Positions 16,825 through 25,692 of a stretch of 64,000 nucleotides of DNA are shown here, piece by piece. The stretch is from the NCBI GenBank assembly GCA_964346535.1, contig CAYFUN010000003.1:9877-73876 (forward strand). Direction: 5' to 3'. The first letter of the stretch is position 1. Each line of letters opens with the position of its first letter. The translations under genes and the position numbers were made by a program. The notes under the pieces were generated by a model. That model ran no database searches and had not been told where the DNA came from. It was given only the letters and a program-made list of their open reading frames with translations. The stretch comes from Neofamilia sp964346535. GTDB taxonomy: Bacteria; Bacillota; Clostridia; Tissierellales; Peptoniphilaceae.

Positions 16825-17535
16825 TTAGTCTCTTGTGAAAAGGCAGCTGGCAAAGACTCCTTCTGAATTATTTTTGTTTATTTGGAAGTCGTATCTTTGG
16901 CCGTCTTTCTTTTGCAAGATTTCAACTTGGTCTTCTTTAAAAATTTGGTCTTTAAAGTAAAGTTCCACTTCCCTAAGTTTGTCATTTTCTATGTCGACTA
17001 GGTCTGTTACCCATCTTAAATAGGTGCCTGAGTGAACGTGCTTGTTGTAGTCTATGTCAGACTTGTAAACTGGCATAGAAATTTTTTTATCAAAATCATC
17101 CATGGACCTAAAGTTTCTAAAGGCTGGATAAAGGTTCCCTTCATTTTCTTCAACTAAATCTTTTACTTCTTTTATAGGCCTAATGACTCTCATTTTTTCA
17201 ATATCAACTAAGAGCCAGATAAAACAAGATTCAATTAATAGTTTCCCATCTTGGTCTTTGACATTTACCTGTCTGTAAATTTTTAGCTTGTCAACTTTTG
17301 ATACCCAAGTTGAAATTGTAACTTCTGTATCGATTTTTGGCAGGTCCTTTATTTTTATTAGGACTTGGTAGACCATCCAAGAAATATTTTTTTCTAACAG
17401 CCTTTCTGTTGCAAGTCCAATGGACTCAGTGTGTAAGCTGCTGGTGTTAATTAAATAGTCAAATAAGTGGCCTACTGATATTTTTGCATTTGTATCTCCT
17501 GTATAGGGTGGAATTTTTATTGTTTCCTTATACAT
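16825..17535 (-). CDS. Acyl-ACP thioesterase (double hotdog, FatA/FatB-like)
   Basis: The 236-residue protein matches bacterial acyl-ACP thioesterases: two hotdog folds, with the second containing the catalytic-type sequence around Asn-Lys-His-Val-His (about residue 178) that corresponds to the Asn and His of plant FatA/FatB. It releases fatty acids from acyl carrier protein. It begins 17 nt after the L-serine dehydratase alpha gene and probably shares its transcript, an arrangement with no obvious metabolic reason. Confidence 0.85.
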   Translation of the reverse strand: MYKETIKIPPYTGDTNAKISVGHLFDYLINTSSLHTESIGLATERLLEKNISWMVYQVLIKIKDLPKIDTEVTISTWVSKVDKLKIYRQVNVKDQDGKLLIESCFIWLLVDIEKMRVIRPIKEVKDLVEENEGNLYPAFRNFRSMDDFDKKISMPVYKSDIDYNKHVHSGTYLRWVTDLVDIENDKLREVELYFKDQIFKEDQVEILQKKDGQRYDFQINKNNSEGVFASCLFTRD

Positions 17536-17552
17536 GATTCCCTGTCGTCTTT

Positions 17553-18437
17553 CTAAAGCTCTTCAGCTGCTGATAAGAAATTCTTTCTAATTTCTCTTCC
17601 TGTTTTTGTTCCTGCTAGTCCGCCTAGACCTGTTTCTCTTAGGTCAGTTGGTAGACCTTCACCTACTTCTCCAACTGTTACACAAACTTCTTCAAAGGGA
17701 ACAATTGATGTTACTCCAGCTAGGGCCATGTCTGCTGATATCATTGCATTTACAACTCCCATGGCATTTCTAAAAGTACATGGATATTCAACTAAACCTG
17801 CAATAGGGTCGCAAACTAAACCTAAAACGTGAATAAAGGCAAAGGATGCTGCATGGAAAATTTGGTCTAGGTCGCCGCCATAAAGATAGGTTAAGGCTCC
17901 TGCTGCCATTGCTGCTGCTGATCCTGTTTCTGCCTGACAGCCACCTTCTGCTCCTGAGAAAGATCCATACCTTCCAATGATTTTCCCAACTCCAACTGCA
18001 ACTAACATGGCATTGACCATTTCGTCATCTGAAATTTCTTTTTTTGCTTTTGCTGCAACTATTGCCGCTGGCAAAATTCCAGAAGATCCAGCTGTTGGAC
18101 TGGCTACAATTTTTCCCATTGATGCAGATAGTTCTAAAGTTGAAAAGGCATTAGCCATAGTTAAATTAATAAACTCACCAGTTATTGTGTCTTTGGTCTT
18201 TGCATATTCTTTCATCTTATAGGCAAATCCATCTATCATTTTCATCTCTGTAACACTTGGTTGGTCTAGGTTTGAAAGGGCTGATTCTTCCATAACATAA
18301 ATCATTCCCTTTAGGTTTTTTCTTATAGTTTTTTCACTTAGCTTAGAAGTTCTCAGTTCGTCTTCCATAACTAAGTCTGCTAGGCTACAGTTTTTTTCCT
18401 TACAGGCTTTTTTTATTTCTTCCACACTATTAAACAT
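17553..18437 (-). CDS. sdaAA: L-serine dehydratase, iron-sulfur type, alpha subunit
   Basis: The 294-residue protein is the catalytic alpha chain. Cys residues for the [4Fe-4S] cluster are visible in GGCQAE, LVCDPIAG and the YPC segment. With the beta chain it converts L-serine to pyruvate and ammonia, an energy-yielding amino-acid fermentation step in anaerobic cocci. It starts 1 nt after the beta gene ends. Confidence 0.95.
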   Translation of the reverse strand: MFNSVEEIKKACKEKNCSLADLVMEDELRTSKLSEKTIRKNLKGMIYVMEESALSNLDQPSVTEMKMIDGFAYKMKEYAKTKDTITGEFINLTMANAFSTLELSASMGKIVASPTAGSSGILPAAIVAAKAKKEISDDEMVNAMLVAVGVGKIIGRYGSFSGAEGGCQAETGSAAAMAAGALTYLYGGDLDQIFHAASFAFIHVLGLVCDPIAGLVEYPCTFRNAMGVVNAMISADMALAGVTSIVPFEEVCVTVGEVGEGLPTDLRETGLGGLAGTKTGREIRKNFLSAAEEL

Positions 18438-18438
18438 C

Positions 18439-19104
18439 TTAGGCCCCCAATATATATTTTGAGAAGGTAAATCTCTTGTCTTCCATTATTCTTTCAACAA
18501 TGTCTCTGTCAACTACTTCTGAAGTTTCTACTATTAATGTTGCTATTCCTTCGCTATTTTTAACTGTCTTTATAGATTCTATATTGTAGTTACAAAGGCT
18601 AAGTAAGCCAGATACGTTATGGATAACGCCCTTTTGGTCTGGGTATTTTAAAATTAAAGTTGGCCACATGCCAGTATAGGAAATAGCTACTCCGTCAATA
18701 TCTACAATTTCAATATTTCCTCCACCAATTGATGATCCAATTATTGCTATGTCTTTTTTGTCCTTGTACTTAAAGATCATCCTTACAGTATTTGGATGGA
18801 CCTTACCTAGGTTGACCCTAGAAAACTTGTACTTAAGGCCCTCTTCTTTAGCAAGTTCAAAGGAATCTTTAATTCTAACATCATCAGTATCAAAGCCTAA
18901 GGCTCCAGCAAGTAGGGCCTTGTCAGTTCCATGGCCCTTATAGGTGTCAGCAAAGGACCCATGAAGTTGAAATTCTATTTCATCAAAACCTGGATCTGCT
19001 ATTGCCCTTGCAGTTTTTGCAATTCTACATGCTCCTGCTGTATGAGAAGACGATGGCCCAATCATTATAGGTCCAATAATGTCAAAAACCTTATAATCCT
19101 TCAA
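18439..19104 (-). CDS. sdaAB: L-serine dehydratase, iron-sulfur type, beta subunit
   Basis: The 221-residue protein has the beta-chain motif GPSSSHTAG near residues 16-24 and a C-terminal ACT domain (about 145-215). The start is TTG at 19104-19102 with GGAGG upstream. The separate alpha and beta chains are the Gram-positive arrangement; Proteobacteria fuse them. It leads the sdaAB-sdaAA-thioesterase unit. Confidence 0.95.
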   Translation of the reverse strand: MKDYKVFDIIGPIMIGPSSSHTAGACRIAKTARAIADPGFDEIEFQLHGSFADTYKGHGTDKALLAGALGFDTDDVRIKDSFELAKEEGLKYKFSRVNLGKVHPNTVRMIFKYKDKKDIAIIGSSIGGGNIEIVDIDGVAISYTGMWPTLILKYPDQKGVIHNVSGLLSLCNYNIESIKTVKNSEGIATLIVETSEVVDRDIVERIMEDKRFTFSKYILGA

Positions 19105-19165
19105 TTTTTACCTCCATAAAAATCTTTCATTTTTGTTAAAATTTATTTTAAGAAAAATTCTTAGC

Positions 19166-20809
19166 TTATTTGTATTTTTCCACTCCATTTACTATTGTGT
19201 AGTCGTGGTCATAGGTTGCCTCTATAATTTGATAGTAGGCCCAGTGGTTCTTTATATCAGAGAAAGTTTTAATCTTTGCGCCTCTAATATATTCTTCATC
19301 AGGATGTCTGTTTAAGGCCCTATTTATAATAGTCGCTGCCTCTGCCCTTGTTACAGGATTTTGTGGACCAAAGTTGCCGTCATCATAGCCTTTCATTATT
19401 CCAGCTGCAACAACTTTTTTAATGTCGTCTATGGCCCAGTGGTTAGAAGCAAGGTCTGGAAAATAAACTTCTTGAGTCTTAGTTAGATTTAAATACCTGG
19501 CAACAATGCTGGCAAATTCTGCCCTGGAAATTTTTCTATCTGGTTTAAAACTTCCATCTTCGTAGCCTTGCATAAGTCCTAACTCTTCCATGTGGCCAAT
19601 ATATTTTGTATACCATTCATAAGAAGGAACATCTGCAAATCTGCTGGACTTATTAACTACTTCGCCACCTGCAATAATTCTAGATAGGATTGCAGCAGTT
19701 TCTGATCTTTTTAGGCCATTGTCAGGAAGAAAATTTCCTTCTGGATAGCCTGTCATAAAACTTTTGTGGCTGCCTGTTTCTAGTCTATTTACTTTTCTAG
19801 TTACAAAGTAAAGATTTTCAAACAAGTAGTACATCTCTTGATAGGTTCCGCCTTCAAGCCCAATTACTATAGACATTTGATCTGTGTAGACCTTATAGTC
19901 TGCTAGGACACTATCAATTAACTCTACATCTCCAAATTCTTTCATTGATTCAACTATGGCATTTAAATACTGGTCATTCATAGTGTTTTCGTCTATATAT
20001 GTTAAAGTTACAGTATTTAAAAGCTTTTCTCCTTGGAAGGAGCTAACACTTATGTCTTCTGTGTACACTCTGTCTAAAGGAATGACAAATCGTCCAGTTT
20101 TATCAACTGAAATTTCTCTTTCTCCATCTGGAAATGAAACTTTAATTCTGGCTTCAGGATTTGTAAGACCTTCAATTTCTTTCATAAAGCCAGCATAAAC
20201 TGGATAGGTTTTAATTTTTAAAAATGGATTTGCTATTGAGACTACTGGTTTTTCTTCAGGTTTTTTCTCTTCAGGCTTTTTTTGATTTGCCTTGCCAATT
20301 AAAAAGTCTGATTTTTGACTAAATTGAAAGTAACTAGCTTCATTTTTTTGTCCTTGTTTTTGATAGGAAGCTGTTATTTGATTGTCTAACTTTTGGCCAA
20401 TTTTTGCCCCGTTATTGACTTTAACCCTAACATTTACAGAAAAAGATTTCTTGCCATTTAAGGCATCTAACTTAGAAAGTCTTAGGGTCATAAAGCCCCT
20501 TCTACCTTGGTCGTTTTCCTTAGAAAATGTTTCAAAGGCTCCAGGGATTTCTTTAAAGCCTTGAATTTGTGAATCTACATAGTCTAAAGAGTCGTCTAAT
20601 CTAAAGGTTAGAAAGAGATTGTTAAAGTTATTTAGTTTTTCTAAAAATTTAACGTCTAGCCTATAGGTTAAAATATCTCCTGAGTTTACTTGGTTAACAT
20701 CTGGTTCTATTAAGTTTACTTCTACTCCATTTTCTGCCTTGGCACTTGCTTGTGTTAAAGGCATTAAAATTAATGCTAGCAGAAAAAGAGTCCATAATAT
20801 TTTCTTCAT
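19166..20809 (-). CDS. Secreted S-layer homology (SLH) domain protein
   Basis: The 547-residue protein has a clear signal peptide (basic start, hydrophobic 4-19, cleavage near the ASAKA site at about 21-25). Residues 30-170 form an adhesin or isopeptide-like beta domain; a Lys-Pro-Glu linker follows near 176-188. The C-terminal part has three SLH repeats (about 345-400, 405-450 and 465-515), each with the G-Y-x-D/E-G-x-F pattern. SLH domains bind pyruvylated secondary cell-wall polymers, so the protein is cell-surface attached. Its ligand is unknown. It has its own transcript, divergent from the copper chaperone. Confidence 0.9.
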   Translation of the reverse strand: MKKILWTLFLLALILMPLTQASAKAENGVEVNLIEPDVNQVNSGDILTYRLDVKFLEKLNNFNNLFLTFRLDDSLDYVDSQIQGFKEIPGAFETFSKENDQGRRGFMTLRLSKLDALNGKKSFSVNVRVKVNNGAKIGQKLDNQITASYQKQGQKNEASYFQFSQKSDFLIGKANQKKPEEKKPEEKPVVSIANPFLKIKTYPVYAGFMKEIEGLTNPEARIKVSFPDGEREISVDKTGRFVIPLDRVYTEDISVSSFQGEKLLNTVTLTYIDENTMNDQYLNAIVESMKEFGDVELIDSVLADYKVYTDQMSIVIGLEGGTYQEMYYLFENLYFVTRKVNRLETGSHKSFMTGYPEGNFLPDNGLKRSETAAILSRIIAGGEVVNKSSRFADVPSYEWYTKYIGHMEELGLMQGYEDGSFKPDRKISRAEFASIVARYLNLTKTQEVYFPDLASNHWAIDDIKKVVAAGIMKGYDDGNFGPQNPVTRAEAATIINRALNRHPDEEYIRGAKIKTFSDIKNHWAYYQIIEATYDHDYTIVNGVEKYK

Positions 20810-20932
20810 ACAAACCTCCTGTCTACATTATAAACTAAAAGAAGGAATTTATCATTGCGATAATATTAAATTTTAAAAAACTTTAAAATTTCTTCTTTGT
20901 GGGTATAAAATCTTATAAGGTGAGGTGAAAAA

Positions 20933-21142
20933 ATGGAAAAAATTATTTATATTGAAGGTATGGCTTGTGGCCATTGTAAGGCTGCAGTTGAAAAGGCCCT
21001 TGGAGCCTTAGATGGCGTAGCTAAAGTTGAAGTTAGCTTAGAAGAAAAATTTGCTAAAGTTACACTTGATAAAAACTTAGATGATAGCCTTCTTAAAAAT
21101 GCAGTTGATCAAGCAGGCTATGAAGTTGTTGAAATTAAATAA
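20933..21142 (+). CDS. copZ: Heavy-metal-associated domain protein, CopZ-like copper chaperone
   Basis: The 69-residue protein is one HMA ferredoxin-like domain with the metal motif GMACGHC; Cys12 and Cys15 bind Cu(I). GGTGA lies before ATG. No copper ATPase or CsoR/CopY regulator is next to it, so it is a lone chaperone here. The symbol is by family only; a mercury or generic metal role is possible. Confidence 0.85.
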   Translation: MEKIIYIEGMACGHCKAAVEKALGALDGVAKVEVSLEEKFAKVTLDKNLDDSLLKNAVDQAGYEVVEIK

Positions 21143-21153
21143 ATTTAAGCATT

Positions 21154-21194
21154 AAAAAAGATTCTGAAATTTTTATTTGTCAGAATCTTTTTTT
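21154..21194. terminator. Bidirectional terminator between copZ and yacP
   Basis: AAAGATTCTGA and TCAGAATCTTT form an 11-bp stem with A and T runs outside on both strands. Its right arm overlaps the last codons of yacP (stop at 21173). Confidence 0.85.
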
Positions 21195-21736
21195 GTCTTA
21201 TAAAAATCATTTTTTAACTTTTCTAAAAGTTCTACAGAGTCTTGGTTAAGGCCAGCAAGGTGGAGGCGGTTTTGCCTTTTTTTATGAGCCTGGATGCGAG
21301 AGATGTCCTTATAAAAATTATTAATTTCATACTCTAGCTCCTTGGCAGAAATTCTGCTGGCACCTTTTGCTAAAATTATATCTTGTTCAAGTCTATCAGA
21401 GGTTGCAACTCGAATTTTTTTGTTGCGGCCATATTTTTCTGTAGCTCTTTCTATAAAGTGGTCTGCTGTTTCTAGTTCTTTTGTGTAGACGATTATAAGC
21501 TTGTTTTGAATTTCAATCTGCCTGTCTGACCTTACGTTGTAGGAGTCAAAGACTAGGACTATTCCCTCTTTTGTGTAGGCCTTGTACTCCATTAAAATAT
21601 TTATCAGCTCTCGTCTGGCTTCTTCTAAATTGTCTTTAGGATATTTTTTTAAAGTCTCCCAAGAGTTTATTATGTTATAGCCGTCTACAAAAAGTAGGTC
21701 CTTATATTTTTTTAGCTCTCTGTCTAATAATATCAT
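21173..21736 (-). CDS. NYN-domain ribonuclease-like protein (YacP/Rae1 family)
   Basis: The 187-residue protein has the PIN-like NYN fold: LFVDGYNI at about 15-22 with the first catalytic Asp, an Asp in VLVFDSYN, and a conserved ATSDRLEQD segment. In Bacillus subtilis the homologue Rae1 enters the ribosome A site and cuts certain mRNAs. It overlaps rlmB by 35 nt and is the last gene of the cysS operon, the same order as in many Firmicutes. Confidence 0.88.
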   Translation of the reverse strand: MILLDRELKKYKDLLFVDGYNIINSWETLKKYPKDNLEEARRELINILMEYKAYTKEGIVLVFDSYNVRSDRQIEIQNKLIIVYTKELETADHFIERATEKYGRNKKIRVATSDRLEQDIILAKGASRISAKELEYEINNFYKDISRIQAHKKRQNRLHLAGLNQDSVELLEKLKNDFYKTKKDSDK

Positions 21737-22436
21737 AAATTAATATTGCTGCAGATGTTGAGGCGTTTAAGGAAGAAATTTTTCCTGTCATTGGAATTTT
21801 TACTAGGACATCGCATTTCTTTCCAATGTGGTCTGTAATTCCCTTGTCTTCTCCGCCAATTACTAGGCCAATAGGTCCAGTCATATTGGCATCAAAATAG
21901 TTTTCAGTTCCTTCCATGTCAGCCCCATAAATCCACAGGCCCTCTTCTTTTAACTTGTCTAAGCACTGGCCAATGTTTGTAACCTTGGCTACTTTCATGT
22001 ACTCAACTGCCCCTGCAGAAGTTTTGTAAACAGTTTGGTTTATTATTGCAGACCTTCTCTTTGGTATAACAACTCCATGGGCTCCAGCGCAAACAGCAGT
22101 CCTAATTATTGCGCCAAGGTTGTGGGTGTCTTCAACTTGGTCTAAGATTATTACAAAAGGATCCTCTCCCTTGTCTTTAGCTGATTTTAAAATTTCTTCT
22201 ATTGTTGAATAGGAAAAATCTGTCACCATGGCAACTACTCCTTGGTGGGCCTTGGTTCCTGCCATGGCTTCAAGTTTGTGGTCGTCAGTTTTTGTAATTA
22301 CAACTCCTGCTTCTTTGGCCAGAGAAAAAATTCTCTTGTCATTCATAGTCTTAAGAACATAAATTTTGTCTATGTCTTTGCCAGCCTTTAAGGCTTCTAT
22401 TACTGGATTTTTCCCATAAATATAATTTTCTTTCAT
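21702..22436 (-). CDS. rlmB: 23S rRNA 2'-O-methyltransferase RlmB/TrmH family (SPOUT)
   Basis: The 244-residue protein has an L30e-like substrate-binding domain (about 1-75) and a SPOUT catalytic domain with all three motifs: the DQVEDTHNLGAIIRTA block near 111-126, IGGEDKGI, and KIPMTGKISSLNAST. It methylates a ribose in 23S rRNA, probably the guanosine equivalent to E. coli G2251. Its start overlaps the thyX stop by 1 nt. Confidence 0.92.
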   Translation of the reverse strand: MKENYIYGKNPVIEALKAGKDIDKIYVLKTMNDKRIFSLAKEAGVVITKTDDHKLEAMAGTKAHQGVVAMVTDFSYSTIEEILKSAKDKGEDPFVIILDQVEDTHNLGAIIRTAVCAGAHGVVIPKRRSAIINQTVYKTSAGAVEYMKVAKVTNIGQCLDKLKEEGLWIYGADMEGTENYFDANMTGPIGLVIGGEDKGITDHIGKKCDVLVKIPMTGKISSLNASTSAAILIYDIIRQRAKKI

Positions 22437-23194
22437 TAAATACTCCTAAATTTTTCTCTAACTTCCTTCATCTCGCCACAAGTCATTTTTCCCTCTGGGC
22501 ACGGACCGTTTACGCAGCCTGGTCCTGCCTTAGAAAATATTGCTGGATAAACTTCCTTGGCTAGCTTTAACATTTCAATAGCCAAATTTTTTATTTCCCA
22601 TTGGGCCCTGTTACAAGTTCTCACTGAGAAAAAGTGCAAAAGGCTTCTAGCATTCATGGTCATAACAATTTTTGTCTCGCAGGCATTTGGAAAGACATAT
22701 CTGGCGTCTTCAATAGACTTTTTTTCAGCCTGGCTTTTTGCTTTTTTCTCGCTATAGCCTTTGGCGACCATATCTTGATAATTTTTGTCATAGAGACAGT
22801 CAACTAAGTCATTGTAGGCCTTCATATCTGCCTCCATGGCCTTAAGAAAAATTTCTTTGGCTGCAGGATCTTCTTCAATGGCTGGCGGAATAATATATTC
22901 AAACTTATCTAGCCTAACGTACCTTTGAGATTGTTGGGAATATGAAGCCAACCTATGTCTAACTAGCTGGTGAGTAAGCGTCCTAGAAACGCCTTCAATG
23001 GCAAAGGTTAATGACACATGCTCTAAAGGACTAAAGTGACCTAGGTTAATAAGCATTTGTATATATTTTGAAACTTCTTCTTCAGTCAAATCTTTTTTTA
23101 TTTCTTCTACTCCTACTGGCGAATAACAAAGTTTCCCTGCTTGGGCTATGGTCATTTCTCCCTTAGGCGTATAGTTTAATAATTCTACTTTCAT
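22436..23194 (-). CDS. thyX: Flavin-dependent thymidylate synthase ThyX
   Basis: The 252-residue protein has the ThyX signature RHRxxSxxxxSxR at residues 79-91 (Arg79, His80, Arg81, Ser84, Ser89, Arg91). It makes dTMP from dUMP with FAD, NADPH and methylenetetrahydrofolate. The C-terminus has a Cys-rich extension (GCVNGPCPEGKMTC) that is longer than the basic family core. It overlaps mrnC by 4 nt. No thyA is present in the window; thymidine kinase is encoded separately at 46.9 kb. Confidence 0.95.
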   Translation of the reverse strand: MKVELLNYTPKGEMTIAQAGKLCYSPVGVEEIKKDLTEEEVSKYIQMLINLGHFSPLEHVSLTFAIEGVSRTLTHQLVRHRLASYSQQSQRYVRLDKFEYIIPPAIEEDPAAKEIFLKAMEADMKAYNDLVDCLYDKNYQDMVAKGYSEKKAKSQAEKKSIEDARYVFPNACETKIVMTMNARSLLHFFSVRTCNRAQWEIKNLAIEMLKLAKEVYPAIFSKAGPGCVNGPCPEGKMTCGEMKEVREKFRSI

Positions 23195-23631
23195 TTTAAG
23201 CCCCTCCTATAAAGGTCTAAAATTCTCTGGTCCTGGCCTAACAAATAAAGATAGCCAAAAAGAGCCTCTAGGCCTGTGGCTTCTTTGTAGGTGTGGACGT
23301 CGGCATTTTTTGGAATGGTGTGGTTTTTAGAATTAATGCCCCTCTTTACTACTGCCCTTTCGTCAGCTGTAAGGTCTTTTTCAATACGAGCTAAAAATTC
23401 TGCTTGGGCCTTGTTATTAACAAGTTTAGAACTTTCTATGTGGAGCTTGTTAGAATTTTTTCTCCCTTTTCCTAAAATTTCAGTTCTAATAAAAATTTCA
23501 AAGACAGCATCGCCAACAAAAGCCAGGCTTAGTGGGTTCATCATTTGTATATCTTCTTTAGTCAGGTCAGAATTTACAGACCTAAAAATATTAAACTCTT
23601 CTATATTTAACACCCTCTCTAGTGTCTTCAA
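23191..23631 (-). CDS. mrnC: Mini-ribonuclease 3 (MrnC)
   Basis: The 146-residue protein is an RNase III catalytic domain without a dsRNA-binding domain. Acidic metal ligands lie in the FVGDAVFE segment and in the GLEALFGYLYL segment. It matures 23S rRNA. The best start is TTG 23631-23629, with AAGGG 8 nt upstream; this gives a 41-nt overlap with cysS. A later in-frame GTG at 23616 would shorten it by five residues. The neighbouring cysS-mrnC-rlmB-yacP order is conserved in Firmicutes. Confidence 0.9.
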   Translation of the reverse strand: MKTLERVLNIEEFNIFRSVNSDLTKEDIQMMNPLSLAFVGDAVFEIFIRTEILGKGRKNSNKLHIESSKLVNNKAQAEFLARIEKDLTADERAVVKRGINSKNHTIPKNADVHTYKEATGLEALFGYLYLLGQDQRILDLYRRGLK

Positions 23632-24991
23632 GTTGGATGCCCTTTTTTAAAAGTTCATCTCTAATTTCATCTGCCCTTTGGTAGTCCTTGTTCTTTCTAG
23701 CTTCTTGTCTCTCATCAATTAATTTTAAAATATCTTCGTCAGTAATTTCTTCCTTGGCTCTTCTTAAAAGTCCTAGGACATTGGTTAATTTAATTAGCTC
23801 GTCATAGGCTGCTTGGACTAAGTTTTTGTTAGAGGACTCATCTAGGTTTGTGTTTATATCTTTGACTAAATTATAAACTGCAGTAATTGCGTCTGCTGTA
23901 TTTAAATCATCATCCATGGCCTTTTCAAATTCAAGAGTTCTTGCTTCAAAGGCCTTTAACAATTCCTCATCTGCATCTGAAAGATTTGATGCTGTAGTTT
24001 TTTCTAAAAGTTCTTCTAACCTATATTTGGCATTGTAAATTCTATCTAGTCCGTTTTTCATTTGGCCCATTACATGGTCAGAAAAGTTTAGTGGTTGACG
24101 GTAGTGGGCTGAAAGTAAGAAAAATCTTAGGACTTCTAGGTCGTATTTTTCTGCCACGTCTTTTAAAGTAAAGAAGTTACCTAAAGACTTAGACATTTTT
24201 TCTTCGTCAACTGTTATAAAACCATTGTGAAGCCAGTATCTGGCAAAGGTTTTGTCGTGTAAAGTTTCTGATTGGGCAATTTCGTTTTCGTGGTGTGGAA
24301 ATTGAAGGTCAACTCCACCTGAGTGAATGTCAATAGTCTCTCCTAAAAGAGTCTTTGCCATTACAGAGCATTCAATGTGCCAACCAGGTCTGCCTTCACC
24401 CCAAGGTGATGGCCAAGATGGTTCTCCTTCTTTCTTTGCCTTCCATAGGACAAAGTCTGCTGGAGATCTTTTTTGGTCGTTAACGTCAACTCTGGCACCA
24501 GAAATTAAATCTTCTAAGTTTTTCTTAGAAAGTTTGCCATAGTCTTTGGCTGCTTCAATATTAAAATAAACATCGCCGTTGACTTCATAGGCAGCTCCCT
24601 TGTCAACTAGGCCTTGGACAAAGTCGATAATCTTTTGAATATATTCTGTTGCCCTTGGATTAATTGTTTCATAGTCATAAAGGTTAAGGGCCTTGGCATC
24701 TTCCATAAAGGCTTCGATATACTTGTTAGAAAGTTCTGTTGTAGAAATTCCCTCTTCATTGGCCCTTTGAATAATTTTATCGTCAATGTCTGTAAAGTTA
24801 ACTACGAATTTTACATCATAGCCCTTGTAAATAAAGTATCTTCTTAGTGTATCAAAGACAACTAAAGGCCTGGCGTTACCAACGTGAATGTAGTTGTAAA
24901 CTGTTGGCCCACAGTTGTACATTTTTACTTCATTTTCTACTAGTGGAATAAACTCTTCTTTCTGTCTCGTTAAGCTGTTATATAATTTCAT
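23591..24991 (-). CDS. cysS: Cysteinyl-tRNA synthetase
   Basis: The 466-residue protein has the class I signatures: HVGN at 36-39 (HIGH motif), KMSKS at 265-269, and zinc ligands including Cys27, Cys208 and the His-rich FPHHENE segment at 231-237. It charges tRNA-Cys. It begins 10 nt after the nitroreductase stop. No T-box leader is visible, and the gap is too short for one. Confidence 0.97.
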   Translation of the reverse strand: MKLYNSLTRQKEEFIPLVENEVKMYNCGPTVYNYIHVGNARPLVVFDTLRRYFIYKGYDVKFVVNFTDIDDKIIQRANEEGISTTELSNKYIEAFMEDAKALNLYDYETINPRATEYIQKIIDFVQGLVDKGAAYEVNGDVYFNIEAAKDYGKLSKKNLEDLISGARVDVNDQKRSPADFVLWKAKKEGEPSWPSPWGEGRPGWHIECSVMAKTLLGETIDIHSGGVDLQFPHHENEIAQSETLHDKTFARYWLHNGFITVDEEKMSKSLGNFFTLKDVAEKYDLEVLRFFLLSAHYRQPLNFSDHVMGQMKNGLDRIYNAKYRLEELLEKTTASNLSDADEELLKAFEARTLEFEKAMDDDLNTADAITAVYNLVKDINTNLDESSNKNLVQAAYDELIKLTNVLGLLRRAKEEITDEDILKLIDERQEARKNKDYQRADEIRDELLKKGIQLEDTREGVKYRRV

Positions 24992-25001
24992 TTGTCACCT
25001 C

Positions 25002-25523
25002 TTATTTGTATCTGTTAAAGTGAACCTTAGATTTAAAGTCTGCAGGTTCTTTTTCATCTTTGTCTTCGCCAATGTTGCCTAGGACTAACATTTGACATAT
25101 TGCAAAGTTTTCTGGAATGTTAAAGGTCTGTCTCAAATATTCTTCTGAGTCTTTAATAGATGGAGTAGACCTTTCTCTTAGGTGGATCCAACAAGAGCCT
25201 AGACCAAGTTCAGTAATTTTTAGCTGCATAAGCAAAGAGACGATGGCTGAATCTTCTATATAAGTGTTAGACTTTTCCTTGTCTGTTAAAACTAAAATAA
25301 GATGAGAGCCCTTGTCTTCAAAAACTGGCTGGTCTTTTTTAGCTAGGGCTGCCTTTTTCATATCTTCTGGGTCTGACAAAACTAAAAATTCCCAAGGAGT
25401 TTTGCCCATACCTGATGGAGCATAAAGGGCTGCCTCAATAATTTCTCTAATTTCAGCATCTGTAACTTTTTTGTCTGTAAATTTTCTAATTGATCTTCTC
25501 TTTTTTAATAAATCTGTTAACAT
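25002..25523 (-). CDS. Nitroreductase-family FMN oxidoreductase
   Basis: The 173-residue protein has the nitroreductase fold, with RRSIRKFTDK at 8-17 (FMN phosphate binding) and the APSGMGKTPWEF segment near 35-46. The substrate is unknown; members reduce quinones, nitroaromatics or flavins. It is the first gene of the cysS operon, with a promoter at 25572-25564. Confidence 0.88.
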   Translation of the reverse strand: MLTDLLKKRRSIRKFTDKKVTDAEIREIIEAALYAPSGMGKTPWEFLVLSDPEDMKKAALAKKDQPVFEDKGSHLILVLTDKEKSNTYIEDSAIVSLLMQLKITELGLGSCWIHLRERSTPSIKDSEEYLRQTFNIPENFAICQMLVLGNIGEDKDEKEPADFKSKVHFNRYK

Positions 25524-25563
25524 AGTCCACCTCTTTTTAATTTTTGCGCGTTTTCTATTTCTT

Positions 25564-25572
25564 ATTATACCA
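25564..25572 (-). promoter_or_regulatory. Extended -10 promoter of the nitroreductase-cysS operon
   Basis: TGGTATAAT on the minus strand, a TGn-extended -10, about 40 nt before the start codon. The -35 is poor, as expected for extended -10 promoters. Confidence 0.6.
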
Positions 25573-25624
25573 CAAGACCTGATTTTATTTTTATATTAGA
25601 AATAAATTGTTTACATAGTTAGTG

Positions 25625-25653
25625 TTGAATTATCTGCCCTTTTAGTCTATAAT
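25625..25653 (+). promoter_or_regulatory. Promoter of xpt
   Basis: TTGAAT (25625-25630), 17-bp spacer, TATAAT (25648-25653). It lies 39 nt before the start codon; no purine riboswitch could be seen in the leader. Confidence 0.75.
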
Positions 25654-25692
25654 GTAAAGACTAAAAAATAAGTATAAAAAGGAAGTGGAAAG

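Noticed and set aside
25654..25692. Purine riboswitch upstream of xpt
   Set aside because: The leader is only about 30 nt and lacks the aptamer core.
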